Part shown: positions 25,661-34,349 of the stretch, piece by piece
How the letters are laid out: every line of letters starts with the position of its first letter
How positions within the stretch are numbered: the stretch's first letter is position 1
Assembly (NCBI GenBank): GCA_018712915.1
Contig: DVGC01000061.1
Span: 1-43,175, forward strand
Source: Candidatus Copromonas faecavium (nom. illeg.)
Lineage (GTDB): Bacteria > Bacillota > Clostridia > Lachnospirales > Lachnospiraceae
Length of the DNA: 43,175 nucleotides
Direction of reading: 5' to 3'
Translations under genes and position numbers: made by a program
Notes under the pieces: generated by a model
What the model saw: the letters and a program-made list of their open reading frames with translations, nothing else
Told to the model about the DNA's origin: nothing
Databases searched by the model: none

Positions 25661-26629
25661 ATGCAGACATTGAACCAGGACATCAGGACGGGGAATTTCC
25701 GGCGGGTGTATCTTTTGTTCGGGGAGGAAAGCTTTCTTGTAAGCAGCTATAAAAAAAAGCTGAAGGAGGCCATCGCCGGAGAAGATTCCATGAATTATAA
25801 TTATTTTGAAGGAAAAGCTCCCGATGTGAAGGAGCTGATCAGTCTGGCGGATACCATGCCTTTTTTTGCCGAACACCGTCTGATTCTTGTGGATGAAAGC
25901 GGATTTTTTAAAGGAAGCGCTCCGGAGGAACTGGTGGATTATATTCCAAACATTCCGGACTCCACCTGTATGGTGTTCTGTGAAAAGGAAGTGGATAAGA
26001 GAAGCCGTCTGTATAAAAAGGTAAAGGAAGCCGGTTACGCGGCCGAGTTAAAGAAACAGGATTCGGATGCCTTGATGCAGTGGGCTGCGGGGGTTCTGTC
26101 AAAGGACGGAAAGAAGATTACCCGCCGGACGATGGAGTATTTCCTGGAGAGAACCGGGGATGAGATGGAAAATATCCGGATGGAGCTGGAGAAGCTGATT
26201 TGCTATACCATGGGCCGGGAGGTGATCACCAAGGAGGATATTGACGCAGTGGGCACGGTTCATGTGGAAAGCCGGATTTTTGATATGGTGGCGGCCATTG
26301 TGACGGGCAACCGCAGGAAGGCCATGGAGCTTTACGAGGATTTGCTGACCTTGAAGGAACCGCCCATGCGGATTCTGTTTCTCATTGCCCGTCAGTTTAA
26401 CCAGCTCCTTCAGGCCAAGGAGCTGACTGCCGGGGGAAGCCAGAAAGGTGAAATCGCTTCCAGACTCAAGGTCCCTCCGTTTGTGGCGGGGAAACTGATA
26501 GCCCAGGCAAAGCCTTTTACCAGAGAACAGATTCTTTCCAGGGTGAGCCGGTGCGTGGAACTGGAAGAGGCGGTGAAAACCGGCCAGCTTTCTGACCAGC
26601 TGGCCGTGGAGCTTCTGATTGCCGGATAG
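25661..26629 (+). CDS. holA: DNA polymerase III subunit delta
   Basis: Clamp-loader subunit that opens the beta clamp. 322 residues, usual length. The start MQTLNQDIRTGNFRRVYLLFGEESFLV holds the degenerate P-loop region. It continues with AAA+ domain II and the C-terminal collar (EPPMRILFLIARQFNQLLQAKEL). AAAGGAGG lies about 8 bases before the ATG. It converges on rpsT, a pairing (holA next to rpsT) also found in Bacillus. The 100 bases before it contain nothing I can identify. Confidence 0.95.
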   Translation: MQTLNQDIRTGNFRRVYLLFGEESFLVSSYKKKLKEAIAGEDSMNYNYFEGKAPDVKELISLADTMPFFAEHRLILVDESGFFKGSAPEELVDYIPNIPDSTCMVFCEKEVDKRSRLYKKVKEAGYAAELKKQDSDALMQWAAGVLSKDGKKITRRTMEYFLERTGDEMENIRMELEKLICYTMGREVITKEDIDAVGTVHVESRIFDMVAAIVTGNRRKAMELYEDLLTLKEPPMRILFLIARQFNQLLQAKELTAGGSQKGEIASRLKVPPFVAGKLIAQAKPFTREQILSRVSRCVELEEAVKTGQLSDQLAVELLIAG

Positions 26630-26754
26630 GCTGCAGAGCAGTCTGCCGTGGAAGACTTTTGAAGGCAGGGGAATTTGCCCTCTGGCGGTGAAAGGACTTT
26701 ATATGCCATGGGGATAAAGAAAACATGAAAGATAATAGTATTTCCTGTGAAATA

Positions 26755-26800
26755 AAAAAGCGCTTTTCCGACACACCCACGGAAAAACGCTTTTTCTTTT
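26755..26800. terminator. bidirectional terminator between holA and rpsT
   Basis: A 16-bp stem with one mismatch (26755-26770 with 26780-26795) has A-runs on one side and T-runs on the other. It can end holA on the plus strand and rpsT on the minus strand. Confidence 0.92.
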
Positions 26801-26820
26801 ATAAAAATCCAGTCTTATGA

Positions 26821-27084
26821 TTATGCCATTGAGTTAACGGCCTTGGACAAACGGGATACTTTTCTGGAAGCCGTATTCTTGTGATATACGCCCTTGGTCG
26901 CAGCTTTGTCGATTTCGCTGGTAGCAGCAACCAGAGCAGCCTGTGCAGCAGCCTTGTCACCGGCCTCGATTGCGGTCTCTACCTTCTTAACGAATGTTTT
27001 TACCTTTGAACGGATTGCTTTGTTTCTGGCAGTCTTTGTCTCTGTAACCAGAATTCTTTTCTTTGCAGATTTGATGTTAGCCAA
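26821..27084 (-). CDS. rpsT: 30S ribosomal protein S20
   Basis: Binds 16S rRNA in the small subunit. The product is 87 residues, Lys/Ala-rich and all-helical, starting (M)ANIKSAKKRI and containing KGVYHKNTASRKVSRL, both diagnostic. The true start is TTG at 27084, because GGAGGTG (27091-27097) sits 6 bases upstream and S20 proteins begin at this ANIKSAKKR. The in-frame ATG at 27099 lies within that ribosome site. It is transcribed from a strong minus-strand promoter at 27178-27206. Confidence 0.97.
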   Translation of the reverse strand: MANIKSAKKRILVTETKTARNKAIRSKVKTFVKKVETAIEAGDKAAAQAALVAATSEIDKAATKGVYHKNTASRKVSRLSKAVNSMA

Positions 27085-27177
27085 TCTGTACACCTCCATA
27101 TGAATTTCAAAAAATAATCACTGTTTGTTTTGCATCAAAGTCTGGACACGGACAGTTCAATGTAAACATACTATTGT

Positions 27178-27206
27178 ATTTTATCGAAAATGTCAGGGGA
27201 TGTCAA
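27178..27206 (-). promoter_or_regulatory. sigma-A promoter of rpsT
   Basis: On the minus strand: TTGACA (27206-27201), a 17-base spacer and TAAAAT (27183-27178). It leaves a leader of about 85 bases, where S20 autoregulation could act. Confidence 0.85.
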
Positions 27207-27230
27207 TACATAATTTCCGGTTTTTGCGGA

Positions 27231-27486
27231 AAAATAGAGGGAAAATTAACATGAAAATGAGCGGCGGGAAAGAAGGCAGAGAGGGAAAGAAACGAAGCAG
27301 AAGCAGATGAAAGGAGAAAGAAGAAAAAGGCTGAAAATCGGACGGAGCTGGAAGTGAGAGAAGGAAAGCCAGGCAGAAACGGGAGAAGGAAGAAGGGGAA
27401 CAGAAAGTGAGAGAAGGAAGGAGAAAAAGACCGGAGTGGGAAATGGAAGAAGGAAAGCAGGAAAGGCAAAAGAGGGGGACAGGAGA
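27231..27486 (+). other. purine-rich tract upstream of gpr
   Basis: By hand count 222 of 256 bases are A or G on the plus strand. AAGTGAGAGAAGGAA occurs twice (27352-27366 and 27405-27419). A 19-codon frame starting ATG 27251 ends at 27310 and is Lys/Arg-rich; I do not claim it as a gene. It may be an unusual leader for gpr. Confidence 0.6.
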
Positions 27487-28512
27487 ATGGAAAAAACCAG
27501 GGTACGAAAGGTGGAGAAGAAAGTGAAAAATGACAGGCTCGAAGTCAGAACCGATCTGGCCATGGAAGAACGGGAAAGCTTTCCGGGAGATGGGGGAGAA
27601 ATTCCAGGCGTAATCCTGACAGAGAAGGAGCGAAACGGAGGAATCCGGCTGACGGAAGTGGAGATTCTGGATGAAAGAGGCGCCGGAAGAATGAGAAAGC
27701 CGGTGGGAGCTTATCTGACGCTGGAGGCTCCCGGGCTGGCAGACGGGCAGAGCGAACAGCAGGAAGCGGCAAAGGAACTGGCTGGCCTTATCAGAAAACT
27801 GCTTGCCAGACATCAGATTGGAGAAAAAGAAAGACCACGGATTCTTGTGGTCGGTCTGGGAAATCCTGATGCCACACCGGATGCTTTGGGCCCCATGGTC
27901 ATGGAGCGGCTTCCGATGACCAGACATCTGGTCTTAACGTGTGGAGCAGAATACGATGAAGAGGGCGAATATCCCATGATCAGCGGAATCTCTCCCGGAG
28001 TCATGGCGAAAACCGGCATGGAAACAGCAGAAATTATCAGAGGAATTGTAAAAGAAACCAGACCGGATGCAGTGCTGGCTGTGGATGCTCTGGCGGCCAG
28101 AAGCGTTCGCAGGCTGGGAGTGACGATTCAGCTTTCCGATACGGGAATCCACCCGGGCTCCGGAGTGGGGAATCACAGAAACAGCCTGACGGAGGAAAGT
28201 CTGGGGATTCCGGTGCTTGCATTGGGGGCACCGACGGTGGTGGGGGCGGCAGCCATTGTTTACGATACCGTGGATGCGCTGGAGGAAGTATTAAAGGCCA
28301 GCAGTTCCCTGAAGGGCTATGGAGATACCATAGGCGCCATGGGGCCGGAGGAGCAGTATGAGCTGATTCGGGAAATTCTGGAGCCCAGACTGGGGCCCAT
28401 GTATGTGACGCCCCATGATATTGACGCCAGAGTTGAGATATTGAGCGGCGTCATTTCCCGGGCCATCCAGGAGGCCCTGTTTTCATGGGGAAAACCTGAG
28501 GTGCTGAAATAA
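27487..28512 (+). CDS. gpr: GPR germination endopeptidase
   Basis: Protease of family A25, stored as a zymogen in the spore. At germination it cuts small acid-soluble proteins. The N-terminal pro-segment leads to LEVRTDLAMEERESF, the conserved region near the autocleavage site. Further motifs are ILVVGLGNPDATPDALGP, VDALAARSVRRLG, DTGIHPGSGVGNHR and VLALGAPTVVGAA. 341 residues from the ATG at 27487; a GTG at 27436 would add 17 basic residues encoded by the purine tract. It is followed after 37 bases by spoIIP, the same neighbour as in Bacillus. Expected to be forespore-expressed, but I could not recognise a sigma-G promoter. Confidence 0.94.
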   Translation: MEKTRVRKVEKKVKNDRLEVRTDLAMEERESFPGDGGEIPGVILTEKERNGGIRLTEVEILDERGAGRMRKPVGAYLTLEAPGLADGQSEQQEAAKELAGLIRKLLARHQIGEKERPRILVVGLGNPDATPDALGPMVMERLPMTRHLVLTCGAEYDEEGEYPMISGISPGVMAKTGMETAEIIRGIVKETRPDAVLAVDALAARSVRRLGVTIQLSDTGIHPGSGVGNHRNSLTEESLGIPVLALGAPTVVGAAAIVYDTVDALEEVLKASSSLKGYGDTIGAMGPEEQYELIREILEPRLGPMYVTPHDIDARVEILSGVISRAIQEALFSWGKPEVLK

Positions 28513-28549
28513 AAAGAAATGGCATAAAATAGGATAAAAGCGGCGGCGG

Positions 28550-29827
28550 ATGGTGGACATGAGGCGCAGATGGCATTTGATTTTGCGGACCCTTGGGCCC
28601 GTCCGCCTGGTTTTGCTTGCAGGAGTGGGAGCAGCCCTTCTTTGTGGAATCGAAATGTTCCGGAGCGGGGGAACGGCAGCTTTTTCAGCATGGGCGGAAG
28701 AACAGGGGATTCGCTTTGCCCGGAAAACCATGACAGAATGGTTTCCTGCGGCAGGGACGAAGTCCAAGGAGCAGTTTGTAAAACAACCGGTGCTGTTTCA
28801 ATATCTGAGTTCCATGGAAGAGTCGGGAAACTTAAGCGGAACTTATGCGTCCGGAGGAACGGGACAGGAGACTCAGTATGCTGCAGGCAGTCTGAGGGAG
28901 GAACCGATTCCGGGAGAAGAGGGGATGAAAGCCGGAGAGGGGACAGGCGAAGGAGAACATCAGGGAACGGAGCAGGAGACAGGGGAAAATGGGAATCAGG
29001 GAATGGCGCAGGAAACCGAACAGGAGAATGGAGTGGATGCCGAGGCTGCAGGCCCGGCCGGCTCTTCCTTTCTTCTTGGAAAGCTGGCGGATTATGACTA
29101 TCTGATGCAGAATTTTTACAGTGTGCATCCTACGACCACAGCAGGCCGGGAGCTTATGAAAGCAGAGGATTTTCTTTCCATGGACCTTTCTCTTGAGAAG
29201 GATCCGGAACATCCTCAGATTTTAATTTACCATACGCATTCTCAGGAAGAGTTTTCTGATTATCCGGAGAATCCGGAGGCAACCATTGTGGGGGTGGGTA
29301 CTTATCTTGCGGAATTGCTGGAAGAAAAGGGGTATGCAGTGATTCATGACACCAGCGTTTATGACTTGAAAGACGGGAAGCTGGACAGAAGCCAGGCATA
29401 TACATATGCATTGGATGGAATTAATGGAATCCTTCAGGAATATCCGTCCATTGAAGTGGTTCTGGATGTTCACCGGGACGGGGTGGCAGAGGGAACCAGG
29501 CTGGTCACTGCGATCAATGGAAAGCCGACGGCCAGGATCATGTTTTTCAATGGACTGTCTCAGACACCGGACGGTCCCATCGAATACCTGCCAAATTCCA
29601 ACCGGGAAGGGAACCTGGCCTTCAGCTTTCAAATGCAGCTGAAGGCTCAGGAGCAGTTCCCTGACTTTACCAGAAAGATTTACTTAAAAGGCCTCAGGTA
29701 TAACCTTCATGTACGGCCCAGGTCCTCTCTGATTGAGGTGGGAGCCCAGACCAATACTTATGAAGAGGCAAGAAATGCCATGGAGCCTCTGGCAGAGCTT
29801 ATCGATCAGGTGCTGTCGGGAGAGTAG
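28550..29827 (+). CDS. spoIIP: stage II sporulation protein P
   Basis: Cell-wall amidase/endopeptidase of the SpoIIDMP engulfment machine. 425 residues: a membrane anchor near residues 18-36 (VRLVLLAGVGAALLCGIEM), a low-complexity Glu/Gly/Gln-rich spacer (about 110-165), then the amidase domain with metal-binding motifs ILIYHTHSQEEF, VVLDVHRDG and IEVGAQTNTYEEA. The start is ATG 28550 or ATG 28559, neither with a strong ribosome site. It lies 37 bases after gpr. Its stop is only 8 bases from the stop of the convergent MATE gene, leaving no room for a terminator in between. Confidence 0.94.
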   Translation: MVDMRRRWHLILRTLGPVRLVLLAGVGAALLCGIEMFRSGGTAAFSAWAEEQGIRFARKTMTEWFPAAGTKSKEQFVKQPVLFQYLSSMEESGNLSGTYASGGTGQETQYAAGSLREEPIPGEEGMKAGEGTGEGEHQGTEQETGENGNQGMAQETEQENGVDAEAAGPAGSSFLLGKLADYDYLMQNFYSVHPTTTAGRELMKAEDFLSMDLSLEKDPEHPQILIYHTHSQEEFSDYPENPEATIVGVGTYLAELLEEKGYAVIHDTSVYDLKDGKLDRSQAYTYALDGINGILQEYPSIEVVLDVHRDGVAEGTRLVTAINGKPTARIMFFNGLSQTPDGPIEYLPNSNREGNLAFSFQMQLKAQEQFPDFTRKIYLKGLRYNLHVRPRSSLIEVGAQTNTYEEARNAMEPLAELIDQVLSGE

Positions 29828-29835
29828 CTGCCGCA

Positions 29836-31197
29836 TCAGTTCATATCCAGATGCTTCTCCCAGCGTCCGGAAAGATAATAGATTTCCAGAATCAGGGAGC
29901 AGACAATCCAGCCGGCAGGATAAGAGAATCCTACAACGCTGGGGACGTTGGCGATGGAGGTTGCTGCAAACAGGTAGGCCTGCCGGAAGACTACGTAGGA
30001 GAACAGCAGGACAATCATGGGAATTTTAGCATTGCCCGCACCGCGAAGCGCTCCGGAAATCACCTGATTGGGTCCGCAGAATACCATAAAGAACAGGCAG
30101 AGCCTCAAGAACAGTACACCGTAAACTACGACCTGCTCATCCCGGTTGAACAGTTCCACAAACTGCGGAGCCAGAAGCCACAGGATTGCAGCCAGAACAA
30201 GGGAAATTCCAGTGGCCAGTCCCAGGGCCACGTTGGTTCCCTTTTTGGCTCTCTTTAAATCTCCCGCGCCCAGGTTCTGTCCCACGAATGTGGTGGCTGC
30301 CTGACCGATGCTCTGCATGGGCAGAAAGACGAACTGGTCAATCTTTGTGTAGCAGCTCCAGCCAGCCATGCAGCTGGAACCGAAGTGATTGATATAGGAC
30401 TGAACATAGGCGTTGGAAAAGGCCGTCAGGGACTGCTGAAGTCCGGAGGGAAGGCCGATTCGCAGAATCTGCTTTAAGATTCCTTTGTCGATACTCAGAT
30501 CCTTCCATACCAGGCGGTAATTTTCCGTGCTTTTCGTCAGGACAAGCAGTACCAGGGCGGCAGATGCAAACTGGGAAATAATGGTGGCATAGGCGACCCC
30601 GGCCACACCCATCTGAAAGCTGATGACAAACCACAGATCCAGAACAATGTTTAAAAGGCTGGAGAAGCAAAGGAAATAAAGCGGACGTTTCGTGTCGCCG
30701 ACGGAACGCAGGATTCCGCTTCCCATATTATAAATCAGAAGTCCGGAAATTCCGGCGAAGTAAATCTGCAGATATTCCGATGACAGAGGAAGGACGTCCT
30801 CCGGCGTATCCATTAGCTCCAGCATGAACGGAGCAATGTAAATTCCGATTCCTGTCAGGACAATGCCGCAGATGAAAGTGACAGCGATGGTGGTTTCCAC
30901 GGCCACATGGAGCTTCGCATCGTTGTGGGAACCAAAATACCGGCTGATGACAACACCGGCGCCGATAGATACGCCATTGAAAAACAGGACCAGCATGTTG
31001 ACGATGCTGGTGGTGGAACCAACGGCGGCCAGAGCCTCGCTGCCGACAAAATTTCCGACCACAAGACTGTCTACCGTGTTATAAAGCTGCTGGAAAAGGT
31101 TACCGAGAAGCAACGGAACTGTAAAGACGATAAGATGCCGGATAATGGATCCGGATGTCATATCGACAGCCTGCTGTTTCTGATGTGACTGTGCCAA
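29836..31197 (-). CDS. MATE family multidrug/cation antiporter
   Basis: Membrane exporter of the MATE (NorM/DinF-like) family, 453 residues with twelve helices in two bundles. Motifs: [22 protein letters not shown] at the start, [20 protein letters not shown] at the beginning of the second half, [15 protein letters not shown] and [15 protein letters not shown]. Substrate cannot be inferred. The start is probably TTG at 31197, because GGGGAGG (31206-31212) is 8 bases upstream; the in-frame ATG at 31221 has no ribosome site. Driven by a consensus promoter divergent from lepA. Confidence 0.93.
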   Translation of the reverse strand: MAQSHQKQQAVDMTSGSIIRHLIVFTVPLLLGNLFQQLYNTVDSLVVGNFVGSEALAAVGSTTSIVNMLVLFFNGVSIGAGVVISRYFGSHNDAKLHVAVETTIAVTFICGIVLTGIGIYIAPFMLELMDTPEDVLPLSSEYLQIYFAGISGLLIYNMGSGILRSVGDTKRPLYFLCFSSLLNIVLDLWFVISFQMGVAGVAYATIISQFASAALVLLVLTKSTENYRLVWKDLSIDKGILKQILRIGLPSGLQQSLTAFSNAYVQSYINHFGSSCMAGWSCYTKIDQFVFLPMQSIGQAATTFVGQNLGAGDLKRAKKGTNVALGLATGISLVLAAILWLLAPQFVELFNRDEQVVVYGVLFLRLCLFFMVFCGPNQVISGALRGAGNAKIPMIVLLFSYVVFRQAYLFAATSIANVPSVVGFSYPAGWIVCSLILEIYYLSGRWEKHLDMN

Positions 31198-31232
31198 GAT
31201 GCATTCCTCCCCTTTGTTCATTTTGTAACTTT

Positions 31233-31261
31233 AGTTTACCCCCGCGGAAGTGGAATGTCAA
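31233..31261 (-). promoter_or_regulatory. sigma-A promoter of MATE gene
   Basis: Minus strand: TTGACA (31261-31256), a 17-base spacer and TAAACT (31238-31233). The TTG-start MATE message would have a leader of about 30 bases. Confidence 0.82.
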
Positions 31262-31325
31262 CGATTCCGAAAGGATTCCTAACAATTCGTCGAACCGGGA
31301 GAGGGCTCCGGCCATTTCCGGCCTC

Positions 31326-31354
31326 TTGCGCCCGGGGGGAAAAAATGGTATACT
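31326..31354 (+). promoter_or_regulatory. sigma-A promoter of lepA operon
   Basis: TTGCGC (31326-31331), a 17-base spacer and TATACT (31349-31354), with TGG before the -10 (extended -10). The leader of about 150 bases contains a GCCCTGTCAGGGC inverted repeat but no recognised riboswitch. Confidence 0.78.
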
Positions 31355-31508
31355 GCCAGAGTATCCTGTATGGTATGCCCTGTCAGGGCTGGCGCGGTAC
31401 GCCAATGAAAATCCGGCCGGAGCCGGTGCGTTCCGATTTATGGAGCCGGCGTATTCTGCGCGGAATATATTTGTGATCTCAGAGGATGAGAGGGAGAGAG
31501 GAAAAAGA

Positions 31509-33323
31509 ATGGCGCATTATTCCCAGGATAAAATCAGAAATTTCTGCATTATTGCCCACATTGACCATGGAAAGTCCACGCTGGCAGACCGGATTATTGA
31601 GAAAACCGGCCTTCTGACCAGCAGGGAGATGCAGGATCAGGTGCTGGATAACATGGATTTGGAGCGGGAGAGGGGAATCACCATCAAATCTCAGGCCGTA
31701 CGCACCGTTTATAAGGCCAAGGACGGCGAAGAATATATTTTCAATTTAATAGACACTCCCGGACATGTGGACTTTAACTATGAGGTTTCCAGGAGTCTGG
31801 CCGCCTGTGAGGGTGCTGTTCTTGTGGTGGACGCGGCCCAGGGAATCGAGGCTCAGACGCTGGCCAACGTGTATCTGGCCCTGGACCATGATCTGGAAGT
31901 GGTTCCGGTTATCAATAAAATCGATCTTCCCAGCGCCGATCCGGAGCGGGTGGCGGAGGAGATTGAGGACGTGATTGGAATCGAGGCCCATGATGCCCCG
32001 AGGATTTCCGCCAAGCAGGGGTTAAATATTGACGATGTGCTGGAGGCCATTGTGGCGAAGGTGCCGGCTCCTGCCGGAGATCCCAATGCGCCTTTAAAGG
32101 CCTTGATTTTCGACTCGGTGTATGACCCTTACCGGGGAGTCATCGTGTTCTGCCGGATTAAAGAAGGAACGGTGAAGAAGGGAACCCCGATTCTGATGAT
32201 GGCCACAGGAGCGGCGTACGATGTGGTGGAGGTGGGATATTTCGGCGCAGGTCAGTTTATTCCCTGCGAGGAGCTTTCTGCCGGTATGGTGGGCTATCTT
32301 ACAGCCAGCATTAAAAATGTCAAGGATACCCGGGTGGGCGATACGGTTACCGACCGGTTAATGCCCTGTGACGAACCGCTGCCTGGATATAAGAAGGTAA
32401 CCTCCATGGTTTACTGCGGCCTTTATCCGGCAGACGGAGCCAAGTATCCGGAATTGAGGGACGCTCTGGAAAAGCTTCAGCTCAACGATGCGGCTCTGTT
32501 TTTCGAGCCGGAAACGTCGGTGGCTTTAGGCTTTGGCTTCCGCTGCGGTTTCCTGGGGCTTCTTCATCTGGAAATTATCCAGGAGCGGCTGGAGAGGGAA
32601 TACAATCTGGATCTGGTGACAACGGCGCCCAGCGTTGTGTACCGGGTGCACAAGACCAACGGGGATGTCATTGATCTGACCAACCCCACCAACATGCCCG
32701 ATCCGTCAGAAATTGATTACATGGAGGAGCCTATCGTAAGTGCCGAAATCATGGTAACCACCGAGTACGTGGGAGCCATCATGAAGCTTTGCCAGGAGCG
32801 GAGAGGCACCTACCTTGGCATGGAATATCTGGAGGCTACCAGGGCCGTCCTGAAATATGAACTTCCGTTAAATGAGATTATTTATGACTTCTTTGATGCG
32901 CTCAAATCCCGTTCCAGAGGATATGCATCCTTTGACTATGAGCTGAAAGGATATGAGCGGTCTGACCTGGTGAAGCTGGATATCCTGATTAACCGGGAGG
33001 AAGTGGATGCGCTGTCCTTCATCGTCTTTGCCGGTTCTGCCTATGAAAGAGGAAGAAAGATGTGCGAGAAGCTGAAGGAGGAGATCCCCCGCCATCTGTT
33101 CGAGATTCCCATTCAGGCGGCAGTGGGAGGAAAAATCATTGCCAGAGAAACGGTCAAGGCCATGAGAAAGGATGTTCTGGCCAAGTGCTATGGCGGCGAT
33201 ATTACACGAAAGAAGAAGCTTTTGGAGAAGCAGAAGGAAGGAAAGAAGCGGATGCGTCAGATTGGAAACGTGGAGATTCCGCAGAAGGCCTTTATGAGCG
33301 TGCTGAAGCTGGATGAGGAGTAG
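31509..33323 (+). CDS. lepA: elongation factor 4 (LepA)
   Basis: Translational GTPase that acts on ribosomes during initiation or stalled elongation. 604 residues, normal length. G1 is [10 protein letters not shown]2 [10 protein letters not shown]3 DTPGHVDF and G4 NKIDLP. EF-G-like domains II, III and V follow, then the LepA-specific C-terminal domain ending [21 protein letters not shown]. The frame is open far upstream to 31155, but the family start [20 protein letters not shown] and GAGAGG upstream place the ATG at 31509. The Nudix gene begins 4 bases after its stop; in Bacillus, lepA is also next to hemW. Confidence 0.97.
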   Translation: MAHYSQDKIRNFCIIAHIDHGKSTLADRIIEKTGLLTSREMQDQVLDNMDLERERGITIKSQAVRTVYKAKDGEEYIFNLIDTPGHVDFNYEVSRSLAACEGAVLVVDAAQGIEAQTLANVYLALDHDLEVVPVINKIDLPSADPERVAEEIEDVIGIEAHDAPRISAKQGLNIDDVLEAIVAKVPAPAGDPNAPLKALIFDSVYDPYRGVIVFCRIKEGTVKKGTPILMMATGAAYDVVEVGYFGAGQFIPCEELSAGMVGYLTASIKNVKDTRVGDTVTDRLMPCDEPLPGYKKVTSMVYCGLYPADGAKYPELRDALEKLQLNDAALFFEPETSVALGFGFRCGFLGLLHLEIIQERLEREYNLDLVTTAPSVVYRVHKTNGDVIDLTNPTNMPDPSEIDYMEEPIVSAEIMVTTEYVGAIMKLCQERRGTYLGMEYLEATRAVLKYELPLNEIIYDFFDALKSRSRGYASFDYELKGYERSDLVKLDILINREEVDALSFIVFAGSAYERGRKMCEKLKEEIPRHLFEIPIQAAVGGKIIARETVKAMRKDVLAKCYGGDITRKKKLLEKQKEGKKRMRQIGNVEIPQKAFMSVLKLDEE

Positions 33324-33326
33324 GAA

Positions 33327-34349
33327 ATGAAGCTTACGACGCTGTGCTACCTGGAGCGGGAGGATTGTTATCTGATGCTCCACCGGGTCAGCAAGAAAAA
33401 TGATGTAAATCGGGATAAATGGATTGGAATCGGAGGCAAGTTCGAGCCGGGCGAAAGCCCGGAGGACTGCCTCCTTCGTGAAGCATACGAGGAAACGGGA
33501 TACCGGCTGACGGATTATAAGCTGCGGGGAATTGTCACGTTTTTGTTTAATGAGAATGACGCGGAATATATGTTTTTGTATACGGCCACCGGTTTTGAGG
33601 GGACGCCTGTTTCCTGTGATGAGGGAGAACTGGAGTGGGTGCCGAAGGGGAGCATCGACGGGCTGTATCTGTGGGAAGGAGACCGGATTTTTTTTGAACT
33701 GTTAAAGAGCGGGGCTCCTTTTTTTTCACTGAAACTGCGTTATCAGGACGATCTGCTGACAGAGGCGGCTCTGGATGGAAAGCCTCTGGATCTTCTGGAC
33801 GTGCTGGATGAGAAGGGAAACCCCTCCGGGCTGGTGCGGGAAAGGACCCTTGTCCACCTGCGGGGAGATTTTCACCGGACGGTTCGTGTCTGGATTTACA
33901 GGAAAAGAGAGGACAGAAAAGTGGAAATCCTCCTGCAGAAACGAAGCAGGGAGAAGGATACCTATCCTGGATGCTATGATACTTCCAGCGCCGGTCATGT
34001 ACTGGCAGGGGATGAATATTTTGCGTCGGCCTGCCGGGAGCTTTGGGAGGAGCTGGGAATTAAGGCCGGAGAGGGCGAGCTGCGCCTGCTCGGATTTTAC
34101 GACGAAAAATATGTGACCCCATGGGGAGAGAATCTCTTTAAAAACCATGAACGAAATGCTGTTTACCTCTATGAGGGAGAGGTGGATGGGGCTGCCCTCC
34201 GGATCCAGAAAGAAGAGGTGGATTCCGTCTGCTGGATGGAGCTTTCCAGGGCTCTTTCGGAGGTTCGGGCTAAAAATCCGGAGTTCTGCGTTCCGGAGGA
34301 GGAGCTTTTGCTTTTGGAGCGGGCGTTTTCAGAAAGGGCATGCTCATGA
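33327..34349 (+). CDS. tandem Nudix hydrolase (two Nudix domains)
   Basis: Cytoplasmic protein of 340 residues with two Nudix domains. Domain 1 (about 1-130) resembles MutT/8-oxo-dGTP diphosphatases; its box is G37-x5-E43-x7-REAYEETGY. Domain 2 (about 155-340) resembles YfcD/isopentenyl-diphosphate isomerase-type Nudix proteins (DVLDEKGNPSG, RTVRVWIY, SAGHVLAGDEYF); its box G223-x5-D229-x7-RELWEELGI has Asp where Glu is usual. Both keep the REx2EE metal ligands. Substrates are unknown. It lies between lepA (3-base gap) and hemW (overlap), so it is part of their operon. Confidence 0.9.
   Translation: MKLTTLCYLEREDCYLMLHRVSKKNDVNRDKWIGIGGKFEPGESPEDCLLREAYEETGYRLTDYKLRGIVTFLFNENDAEYMFLYTATGFEGTPVSCDEGELEWVPKGSIDGLYLWEGDRIFFELLKSGAPFFSLKLRYQDDLLTEAALDGKPLDLLDVLDEKGNPSGLVRERTLVHLRGDFHRTVRVWIYRKREDRKVEILLQKRSREKDTYPGCYDTSSAGHVLAGDEYFASACRELWEELGIKAGEGELRLLGFYDEKYVTPWGENLFKNHERNAVYLYEGEVDGAALRIQKEEVDSVCWMELSRALSEVRAKNPEFCVPEEELLLLERAFSERACS

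Noticed and set aside
27167-27173. CATACTA, matching a sigma-G -10 element, as gpr promoter
   Set aside because: No -35 element at 17-18 bases upstream, and it lies about 315 bases before gpr within the opposite-strand rpsT promoter region.
27193-27927. Ser/Phe-rich 244-codon minus-strand frame across the purine tract
   Set aside because: It is the complement of the purine-rich stretch and of gpr; low-complexity product and no ribosome site.
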